Below, piece after piece: positions 1 through 4,520 of a stretch of DNA of 6,246 nucleotides. The notes under the pieces were generated by a model. The model saw nothing but the letters and a program-made list of their open reading frames with translations, was not told the DNA's origin and made no database searches. The DNA comes from an uncultured Actinomyces sp. (lineage in GTDB: Bacteria; Actinomycetota; Actinomycetes; Actinomycetales; Actinomycetaceae). The stretch is from assembly GCA_938030835.1 (NCBI GenBank), contig CALHID010000257.1, positions 1 to 6,246 on the forward strand, read 5' to 3'. A program made the position numbers and the translations under genes. Position 1 is the stretch's first letter. Each line of letters begins with the position of its first letter.

Positions 1-163
1 CCTCAAAAGAGCGCGTTGAGCGAGGAAGCGTCAGGGGATCGATGTGTCCGTAGGTCTCGTGCAGTTCAGGAAGACGCGTCCGACGCTGAGCGACGATCGA
101 ATCAAGGACGGTCCCGGTTTCGCGCAATCGCGTGGAAATGGGAGAGAAAGACGGCTGGTTCAC
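1..163 (-). CDS. trpC: Indole-3-glycerol phosphate synthase, N-terminal part (3' truncated by window edge)
   Basis: First 54 codons of the fourth trp gene; the rest lies beyond the left edge. Indole-3-glycerol phosphate synthase closes the indole ring from CdRP (the product of phosphoribosylanthranilate isomerase). The visible part includes the helix TVLDSIVAQRR (residues 18-28) and ends in STRSF (49-53). These resemble the TVLxxIVA and STRxF motifs near the start of enteric and corynebacterial TrpC. I chose the GTG at 163-161: it overlaps the trpD stop (GTGA) and has AGGAG five bases upstream. This gives an N-terminal extension of about 15 residues over E. coli TrpC. A TTG at codon 13 is possible but has no clear ribosome site. 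In E. coli and Corynebacterium this domain is fused to TrpF, but whether it is fused here cannot be seen. The trp context makes the identity firm despite the short fragment. Confidence 0.85.
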   Translation of the reverse strand, partial: MNQPSFSPISTRLRETGTVLDSIVAQRRTRLPELHETYGHIDPLTLPRSTRSFE

Positions 164-1191
164 TGATTCTCCTGCTCTTTCAATTCGCGTGCGGTCGAAA
201 CGATGGTCTCGAGGTGGGAGGCGACAGCACCGCTGGAGAGTTGAGACAGTGCCAATTCAGTTCCCTGGTTCAAAGATTCCGCCTTGCCCGCCAGATAGAG
301 CATCGCACCGCTTGTCGCAGCGATGGCCTCTCGTTGGGCTGGCGCACCCTTTCCGGCGAAGATCTCAGAGATCAGACGCAGGTTTTCTTCTGCATCCCCA
401 CCGACCAACTCTGAGAGCGGAGCAGGGGTAATTCCCAGCTCCTCAGGGGTCAGGGTAAAGGAGGCAATGCCCTCTTGGGTGATCTCGCGGATCTCGGTGG
501 GGCCATGGACAGCAAATTCGTCCGTACCGCTACCGTGAACCACCAGCGCATGCTTCAGGCCCAAAGACGCCAGGGCCTTCGCAACGACATCGAGGAGTTC
601 AGGTTTACCGACACCCAGTACCTGGTAGGACAGTGGTGCAGGGTTGACCAGGGGGCCGATGAGATTGAAGATTGTCGGGTTCTTCAAAGCGCCGCGCACG
701 GGTGCAACATAGCGCATCGCCGGGTGGTACTTCTGTGCGAATAAGAAGCAGAAACCGGTGCGTTCCAGGAGCGTCGCTGAAGAGGCGGGGGAGAGATCGA
801 GGGGGATACCTGCAGCCTCAACAAGGTCTGCGGCTCCCGCCTTCGAGGAGACCGCTCGGTTACCATGCTTGGCAACCTTGAGTCCCATGGACGCCGCAAC
901 AAAAGCCGAGCCCGTCGAGATATTGATTGTCCCGACACCGTCACCTCCCGTTCCAACGACGTCAATGACGTCGGGGGCCGTTGTCGTGAAGTGTTGTGCT
1001 GCTGAGCGGAAAGCTTCCGCAGCACCCGCAATTTCACTGGGCTGTTCACCGCGCGCGTGAAGCGCTCCAAGGAAAGCTGCGATTTCAATTTCGCTGAGTT
1101 CCCCGCGTGACATCTCCTCGAAAACGGAACGTGCCTGTTCCTGGTCTAATACGTGACCGTTCAATGCGCGGCGCAGAAAGGACTCACTCAT
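160..1191 (-). CDS. trpD: Anthranilate phosphoribosyltransferase
   Basis: Transfers phosphoribose from PRPP to anthranilate, the second committed step of tryptophan synthesis, in the cytoplasm. The 343-residue protein has the usual length for a free-standing TrpD. Visible family motifs are the PRPP-binding loop GTGGDG (residues 80-85) followed by NIST (90-93), KHGNRAVSSKAGAADL (108-123), which contributes to substrate and phosphate binding, and KNPTIFNLIGPLVNP (about 169-183). There is no glutamine amidotransferase domain, so it is not the enteric TrpG-TrpD fusion; that function is the separate upstream gene. The ATG at 1191 has AAGGAA six bases upstream (1197-1202) inside the end of trpG. 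One base separates the trpG stop from this start, and the 3' end overlaps the trpC GTG. Translational coupling along the operon is likely. Nothing looks broken. Confidence 0.97.
   Translation of the reverse strand: MSESFLRRALNGHVLDQEQARSVFEEMSRGELSEIEIAAFLGALHARGEQPSEIAGAAEAFRSAAQHFTTTAPDVIDVVGTGGDGVGTINISTGSAFVAASMGLKVAKHGNRAVSSKAGAADLVEAAGIPLDLSPASSATLLERTGFCFLFAQKYHPAMRYVAPVRGALKNPTIFNLIGPLVNPAPLSYQVLGVGKPELLDVVAKALASLGLKHALVVHGSGTDEFAVHGPTEIREITQEGIASFTLTPEELGITPAPLSELVGGDAEENLRLISEIFAGKGAPAQREAIAATSGAMLYLAGKAESLNQGTELALSQLSSGAVASHLETIVSTARELKEQENQ
169..173 (-). promoter_or_regulatory. Ribosome binding site deciding the trpC GTG start
   Basis: AGGAG sits inside the last codons of trpD, five bases before the GTG at 163-161. 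It supports GTG as the trpC start and suggests translational coupling through the GTGA overlap with the trpD stop. Confidence 0.7.
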
Positions 1192-1192
1192 G

Positions 1193-1858
1193 TCAATTCC
1201 TTGAATTAGTAGCGGTGGATAGGGTTAGGTCAGTCAGCAGAGCACGCAAAAGAAGCGGCCCAGCCGGAGTTAGGATCGATTCTGGGTGGAATTGCAGACC
1301 GATACACGGTGCACTGCGGTGACGCGCAGCCATGACAATCCCATCACGGGTGTGTGCTAAGGAAACCAAAGCATCGGGAAGGCTACGCGTGCCCAGAGAA
1401 TGGTAACGGGCGACGGAAATATATCCGTGCTCAGCATCATCACCGGGACGAGGTGCCTCTGCAATCGAGGAGAAAGCAGGATCTTCAACACCGGCCTCGG
1501 TAAGCTCAATGCGGTCGGTGCGCCCATGGGTTGCCCCTACTGGGCCGACGATGCCCCCACAGGCCTCGACCATTGCTTGGAAGCCCAGGCAAATCCCCAA
1601 TGTTGGGATATTCTCGCGGAGGGCCACCTCAAGGATCTCCATCATGTTTCCTGCGCCTCGGGGGTGCCCTGGACCGGGGGAAAGAATCAATAGTGGGCGT
1701 TCTCCCGCGGCACGCTCGGCTTCGGTCGGAACAAGTGCCTTGAGAAGCGTTGCTGTCGGGGTCGTGTTGCGGAAGACCTGCACTGCGGCCTCGCGGGCGG
1801 TTAAATCCACCAAGTTATAGACGAAAGAATCGCGGTTATCCAGGAAAATCACGCGCAT
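1193..1858 (-). CDS. trpG: Anthranilate synthase component II (glutamine amidotransferase)
   Basis: Supplies ammonia from glutamine to TrpE for anthranilate formation. The 221-residue protein is a stand-alone class I glutamine amidotransferase. Motifs in order: DNRDSFVYNL (7-16), SPGPG (60-64), the nucleophile elbow GICLGFQ with catalytic Cys90 (88-94), HGRTD (111-115), RYHSLG (151-156) and QFHPES with His191 and Glu193 (189-194), which complete the triad. The same reading frame is open about 80 codons further upstream, inside trpE, but that stretch has no family similarity. The ATG at 1858 begins directly with the conserved MRVIFLDN strand and lies one base after the trpE stop. The ribosome site before it is weak (AGCGAG-like), so translation is probably coupled to trpE. 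The same fold could serve p-aminobenzoate synthesis (PabA), and dual use cannot be excluded, but the position between trpE and trpD makes TrpG the natural call. Confidence 0.96.
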   Translation of the reverse strand: MRVIFLDNRDSFVYNLVDLTAREAAVQVFRNTTPTATLLKALVPTEAERAAGERPLLILSPGPGHPRGAGNMMEILEVALRENIPTLGICLGFQAMVEACGGIVGPVGATHGRTDRIELTEAGVEDPAFSSIAEAPRPGDDAEHGYISVARYHSLGTRSLPDALVSLAHTRDGIVMAARHRSAPCIGLQFHPESILTPAGPLLLRALLTDLTLSTATNSRN

Positions 1859-1859
1859 C

Positions 1860-3485
1860 TTAGAACTCGCTTTCTTCCGCATTCGAGGAAATGGCCAGGG
1901 GGCGACCGGTTGAGGCGGCCAATGCGCGCAAAACAGCGCTTGCCTTGTGGACGGTTTCTTCAGCCTCGCGAGCGGGGACTGAGTCTGCAACAACTCCTGC
2001 CCCTGCCTGGACGATCGCTTGCCCGTCCTTGACGAAGGCTGAACGGATAACGATGCAGGTATCGAGCTCGCCGTCGCCTCGGAGGTAACCAACAGCACCG
2101 CCGTATGAACCGCGACGCTGACCTTCGTAGTTGCGGATGAGCTCTGCCGCGCGAAGCTTTGGAGCCCCCGTCAGTGTTCCCATGGTCATCGACGCGCGGA
2201 AAGCGTCCAAGGGGTGCAAATCTTCTGCCAGGGTGCCGCTGACCTCAGATACCAGGTGCATGACTCGGGAATAGCGGTCTACGCGCAAGAGCTGTTCAAC
2301 GCGACGGGTTCCTCGCTGTGAAACGCGTGCGACATCGTTGCGTGCCAAGTCGACGAGCATCACGTGCTCGGCAACTTCCTTTGCGTCCGAACGCAATTCA
2401 AGCTCCAAGCGGATATCAAACTCGTGATCGATACTGCCGTCGGGGGCGAATCCTCGAGGGCGAGTACCAGCAATCGGGCGAATTGCAACCGTTCCGTCCT
2501 TTGCTGAATGCAGCAGCGAGGATTCCGGAGATGCGCCGAAAAGCTCGAAGTCGTCCGCGCCGATATAGAACATGTATGGACTTGGATTCTCATCTCGCAA
2601 AAAGCGGTAGCTTCTCAGCGCATTCGGGCAATCCGCAATAAAACCGCGCGAGGGAACGACCTGGTAGATATCGCCAGCGGCGATGTGCTCTTGCATGGTC
2701 GTCACCAGAGCCTCGAAGTCATCATCAGAGATGGTTGGGCGTGCAATAAGAGGCTGCGATGTGGGATCGATTTTCATTTCCGAGGCCGTGGAAGTCTCGG
2801 CCGAGAGCGGAGCTTGGTCGATTGCCTGGGCAAGTGCATCGATTTTCTGTTCAAGAGACTCACGGTCAAGTGAGGCTCCGACAAGGTTTGCGCTTTGCGA
2901 AGGATGGTCAACCACCAAGATGATTCGTGCAAGGAAGAACAAGTAATCAGGGCAAGAATTAAATCCCTGGTCGACATCGGGTAGGGATTCGTATGTTGCG
3001 AGGTAATCGAAAGAAACGGTTCCGGCGACCAAAGGCAGGTGCGGGTGATCGACGGGAGTGTCGGTGAGAACTCGCAAGGGCTCCATGGTTGCGCGCTCTT
3101 TCAAGCGAGTCTCCTCATCGGCCTCGTCTTCACGGAGTGAGGGAAGCTCGAAGAGAGCATGCGTGTCCTTCCGCTCGCGTAGAGCATTCGGGAGAGCCTC
3201 GCAGACCTGATTCAGTGCGCTTTGCCCATCAACCGGGTTGGTCGAGGTGACGCGTACGTAGTCTCCATCGCATTGAATCGACGCTGAAGTATCAAGAACT
3301 GCAATGGTGGTGAGGTGCTGCTTAGAAGCGATATCGGCGCTATCCAAAAGAACGACTCGTGTTGGGTGGCCCGAGGCCGATTGGGGGACCAGCCCCTTTT
3401 CGCACAGGTAAGCCAAAAGCTTGCCGCCGTCTGGGTGGTAGCGCACCTCGCGCGAGATCACGTGGGGTGTGTCTGCGTGTGTCAT
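1860..3485 (-). CDS. trpE: Anthranilate synthase component I
   Basis: Makes anthranilate from chorismate with TrpG-derived ammonia; first enzyme of the tryptophan branch. The 541-residue protein shows the chorismate-binding fold: PIAGTRPRG (337-345), HVMLVDLARND (374-384), GTLTGAPK (436-443), RRGSYGGAVGY (457-467), CIVIRS (477-482) and QAGAGVV (493-499). The N-terminal LLDSAD (46-51) and NPSPYMF (300-306) correspond to the segments forming the tryptophan feedback site in enteric TrpE (LLESAD, NPSPYMF), so end-product inhibition is likely. Overall the sequence reads like Corynebacterium and enteric TrpE rather than the shorter PabB-like forms. The ATG at 3485 has AGGA five bases upstream. A GTG at 3539 in the same frame lies inside the attenuator terminator hairpin and is not a credible start. 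First structural gene after the trp leader; one base before trpG. The C-terminal 12 or so residues are poorly conserved and acidic. Confidence 0.97.
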   Translation of the reverse strand: MTHADTPHVISREVRYHPDGGKLLAYLCEKGLVPQSASGHPTRVVLLDSADIASKQHLTTIAVLDTSASIQCDGDYVRVTSTNPVDGQSALNQVCEALPNALRERKDTHALFELPSLREDEADEETRLKERATMEPLRVLTDTPVDHPHLPLVAGTVSFDYLATYESLPDVDQGFNSCPDYLFFLARIILVVDHPSQSANLVGASLDRESLEQKIDALAQAIDQAPLSAETSTASEMKIDPTSQPLIARPTISDDDFEALVTTMQEHIAAGDIYQVVPSRGFIADCPNALRSYRFLRDENPSPYMFYIGADDFELFGASPESSLLHSAKDGTVAIRPIAGTRPRGFAPDGSIDHEFDIRLELELRSDAKEVAEHVMLVDLARNDVARVSQRGTRRVEQLLRVDRYSRVMHLVSEVSGTLAEDLHPLDAFRASMTMGTLTGAPKLRAAELIRNYEGQRRGSYGGAVGYLRGDGELDTCIVIRSAFVKDGQAIVQAGAGVVADSVPAREAEETVHKASAVLRALAASTGRPLAISSNAEESEF

Positions 3486-3490
3486 TGTGT

Positions 3491-3494
3491 TCCT
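3491..3494 (-). promoter_or_regulatory. trpE ribosome binding site
   Basis: AGGA ends five bases before the ATG at 3485. It decides the start against the in-frame GTG at 3539, which would place 18 residues across the attenuator terminator and its U-tract. The site lies 13 bases downstream of the segment 5 sequence described for the leader. Confidence 0.75.
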
Positions 3495-3507
3495 ATCCCT
3501 TGCCCTC

Positions 3508-3537
3508 GGCGGGCCAGTGCAACGAAAAAGGCCCGCC
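3508..3537 (-). other. Extra leader hairpin (segments 4:5) between terminator and trpE
   Basis: GGCGGGCC (3530-3537, terminator segment 4) is followed 14 bases later by its perfect complement GGCCCGCC (3508-3515), giving an all-GC 8-bp stem whose loop contains the terminator U-tract. A U-G pair can extend it by one. It can only form in transcripts that have passed the terminator. By inference it could trap segment 4 and so stabilise the antiterminated state, or affect access to the trpE ribosome site 13 bases further on. No function is proven. Confidence 0.5.
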
Positions 3538-3552
3538 ACATGAGCGAGCCTT
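3525..3552 (-). terminator. trp attenuator terminator (segments 3:4 plus U-tract)
   Basis: In the leader RNA, AAGGCUCGC (3552-3544) pairs with GCGGGCCUU (3536-3528) around a 7-nt loop, with one G-U wobble. The stem runs into five U residues (3529-3525). This is an intrinsic terminator placed between the leader peptide and trpE, as expected for the segment 3:4 hairpin of a tryptophan attenuator. It should form when tryptophanyl-tRNA is plentiful. Confidence 0.88.
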
Positions 3553-3604
3553 GATCATTTCCAGGTACGTCAAAGGAGGCCCGCCCTTAGGGGAGCCACC
3601 ACCA
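3525..3604 (-). ncRNA. trp operon attenuator (competing leader RNA structures)
   Basis: Four mutually exclusive segments are visible. Segment 1 (GGCUCCCC, 3597-3590) overlaps the third Trp codon and pairs with segment 2 (GGGCGGGCC, 3586-3578) through GGCUC/GGGCC and CCC/GGG, with one bulged C and the stop codon UAA as loop. Segment 2 can instead pair with segment 3 (AGGCUCGCU, 3551-3543) over nine positions including two G-U pairs, forming the antiterminator. Segment 3 pairs with segment 4 (3537-3529) to form the terminator. Segments 2 and 4 share the identical nonamer GGCGGGCCU. A ribosome stalled at the three Trp codons (3604-3596) would cover segment 1 and free 2 for 3, switching the operon on. 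This is classical leader-peptide attenuation inferred from pairing alone. Confidence 0.88.
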
Positions 3605-3631
3605 CATCTGCGATGCTGAAGTACCAAACAT
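3587..3631 (-). CDS. trpL: trp operon leader peptide with three tandem Trp codons
   Basis: Reads MFGTSASQMWWWLP and stops at the TAA in the loop of the 1:2 hairpin. Three consecutive TGG codons (3604-3596) two codons before the end are the hallmark of a tryptophan attenuator peptide. Its job is to be translated in cis, sensing charged tRNA-Trp by ribosome stalling; the peptide itself probably has no function. Two in-frame upstream starts are possible: this ATG at 3631, and one at 3640 that adds MKN. Neither has a Shine-Dalgarno sequence. The 3640 ATG overlaps the likely -10 box, whereas the A of the 3631 ATG falls eight bases after it, where transcription should begin. I therefore favour a leaderless transcript, a common arrangement in Actinobacteria. 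A third ATG at 3607, just before the Trp codons, is less likely. Trp codons and frame are certain; the exact start is not. Confidence 0.87.
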   Translation of the reverse strand: MFGTSASQMWWWLP

Positions 3632-3638
3632 GTTTTTC

Positions 3639-3668
3639 ATACTAGTGCGGGGTGCTCGGGGGCGCCAA
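3639..3668 (-). promoter_or_regulatory. Probable trp operon promoter
   Basis: TTGGCG (3668-3663) and TAGTAT (3644-3639) are separated by 18 bases; each matches four of six consensus positions of a housekeeping promoter. Transcription would start at about 3632-3631, on the ATG of the leader peptide. The -10 box overlaps an ACTAGT palindrome. Its position between the upstream gene's terminator and trpL supports the call; the weak -35 keeps it tentative. Confidence 0.55.
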
Positions 3669-3710
3669 CGCTACCAGTAAGTGAGACGTGCGAAGTCACT
3701 CGGATAGGGG

Positions 3711-3762
3711 GATCAGAAAGAGTGACGCCCGCAGATCACGAGGAAGAGATCTACGGACGTCA
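3711..3762 (-). terminator. Intrinsic terminator after the methyltransferase gene
   Basis: A 15-bp inverted repeat (3748-3762 with 3723-3737, two G-U wobbles in the minus-strand RNA, 10-nt loop) begins 27 bases past the methyltransferase stop. A short pyrimidine-rich tail, CTCTTTCT, follows. The stem is long but the U-tract is interrupted, so efficiency is uncertain. It separates this gene from the trp promoter about 50 bases on. On the plus strand no U-run follows the hairpin. Confidence 0.7.
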
Positions 3763-3789
3763 GAAGAAGAATTGAAGATGCGGCCTGGT

Positions 3790-4425
3790 TCAGCGTCGTT
3801 TGACTGCAGCAAGAAGGCCATCACCAACGGGGAGCATCGCGGGGATGAACTCCTCAGAAGACCCCAGGACCTTTGCAATCTCGCGCATCATGACGGTTTG
3901 CTCATCGCGCTGCGCGGGATCGGCAACCTGGTCATGCCAGAGAGCATGAACAATCACGATCAGTCCACCGGGACGCAGGACACGGAGCGCGTGATCCAAA
4001 TAATCGGGGATTTCAGCGTTGGGTGCATCAATCACCATCATGTCGTAACCGCGGGCAGCCATACGGGGCAGGACGTCCAGCGCGCGACCGGCAATGAGGC
4101 GGGTGCGCTGGGAAGCAATCCCAGCTGCCGCAAAGGCGCGGCGCGCGTGCTTGTGGAATTCAACCTCTTGATCGATAGTGGTCAAAACTCCATCCGGAGA
4201 CATGCCTTGGAGCAGCCAGAGACCGGAAACACCGGCACCCGTACCAATCTCCAGAACTGCTTTTGCACCACAGGTTGCAGCCAGAAGACGAAGGGCGGCA
4301 CCAACTCCGGTTGAGACAGGATCAGCACCCAAATCGGTGGCGGCCTCGCGAGCTTGCGCAAGAAGCTCGTTTTCTTCGACGAATTCTTCTGCGAAAACCC
4401 AACTCAAGGCTTTATCTGACGCCAT
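3790..4425 (-). CDS. Class I SAM-dependent O-methyltransferase family protein (Rv1220c-like)
   Basis: A 211-residue cytosolic protein with a Rossmann methyltransferase fold of the O-methyltransferase (COMT-like) family. Motif I, LEIGTGAGVSGLWLL (58-72), and the acidic strand end TTIDQE (82-87) bind S-adenosylmethionine; VIDAP (131-135) carries Asp133, usually a metal ligand. The usual Asp-Asn metal-binding pair after the LRPGG turn (151-154) is absent, with Val159-His160 in its place, so metal dependence is doubtful. From memory the mycobacterial Rv1220c group shares this feature. The methyl acceptor is unknown. The ATG at 4425 follows GGAGG by six bases. An in-frame ATG at 4458 lies inside the probable -10 box and is rejected. 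It has its own promoter and terminator, so it appears to be a single-gene unit between mrp and trp. Similar methyltransferases occur near mrp in mycobacteria, so the neighbourhood may be old. Confidence 0.88.
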   Translation of the reverse strand: MASDKALSWVFAEEFVEENELLAQAREAATDLGADPVSTGVGAALRLLAATCGAKAVLEIGTGAGVSGLWLLQGMSPDGVLTTIDQEVEFHKHARRAFAAAGIASQRTRLIAGRALDVLPRMAARGYDMMVIDAPNAEIPDYLDHALRVLRPGGLIVIVHALWHDQVADPAQRDEQTVMMREIAKVLGSSEEFIPAMLPVGDGLLAAVKRR

Positions 4426-4429
4426 CTTT

Positions 4430-4435
4430 TCCTCC
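4430..4435 (-). promoter_or_regulatory. Strong ribosome binding site deciding the methyltransferase start
   Basis: GGAGGA ends four bases before the ATG at 4425. It is the best Shine-Dalgarno match in the window and argues against the ATG at 4458. Confidence 0.8.
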
Positions 4436-4453
4436 GCACTCGTGTACCTATGT

Positions 4454-4481
4454 CTCATAGGTTACGCACAACCCATGTCAA
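4454..4481 (-). promoter_or_regulatory. Probable promoter of the methyltransferase gene
   Basis: A perfect TTGACA -35 (4481-4476) and TATGAG -10 (4459-4454, four of six matches) lie 16 bases apart. Transcription would begin near 4447, giving a leader of about 22 bases that contains the GGAGGA ribosome site. The fit with the downstream start strengthens both calls. Confidence 0.65.
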
Positions 4482-4520
4482 CTTGATGACTACGCGCCAT
4501 TGTGGCGGCGATTCTTTGAA

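Noticed and set aside
16..414. 132-codon open frame on the plus strand at the left edge
   Set aside because: Antisense to trpC and the end of trpD, which are both well supported; no domain visible.
1193..2098. Long form of trpG starting 80 codons upstream inside trpE
   Set aside because: The extra residues are a shadow of trpE in another frame with no amidotransferase similarity; the conserved TrpG start MRVIFLDN begins at 1858.
3486..3539. N-terminal extension of TrpE from a GTG at 3539
   Set aside because: It would translate through the terminator stem and U-tract, has no ribosome site, and adds residues with no family match.
3525..3552. Attenuator hairpin acting as a terminator for the plus strand
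   Set aside because: On the plus strand the five-A run precedes the hairpin and only two T residues follow it; no plus-strand gene ends nearby.
3483..3640. T-box or riboswitch as the trp control element
   Set aside because: No T-box-like stem or conserved T-box sequence is visible, and three tandem Trp codons with competing hairpins explain the leader fully.
3688..4314. 208-codon open frame on the plus strand
   Set aside because: Antisense to the methyltransferase gene and its terminator; low-complexity shadow sequence without recognisable domains, while the opposite strand encodes a clear enzyme.
4495..4507. Hairpin CGCCA-TTG-TGGCG after mrp as a terminator
   Set aside because: Only five base pairs with a three-base loop and no U-tract on the minus strand. 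I see no convincing terminator after mrp.
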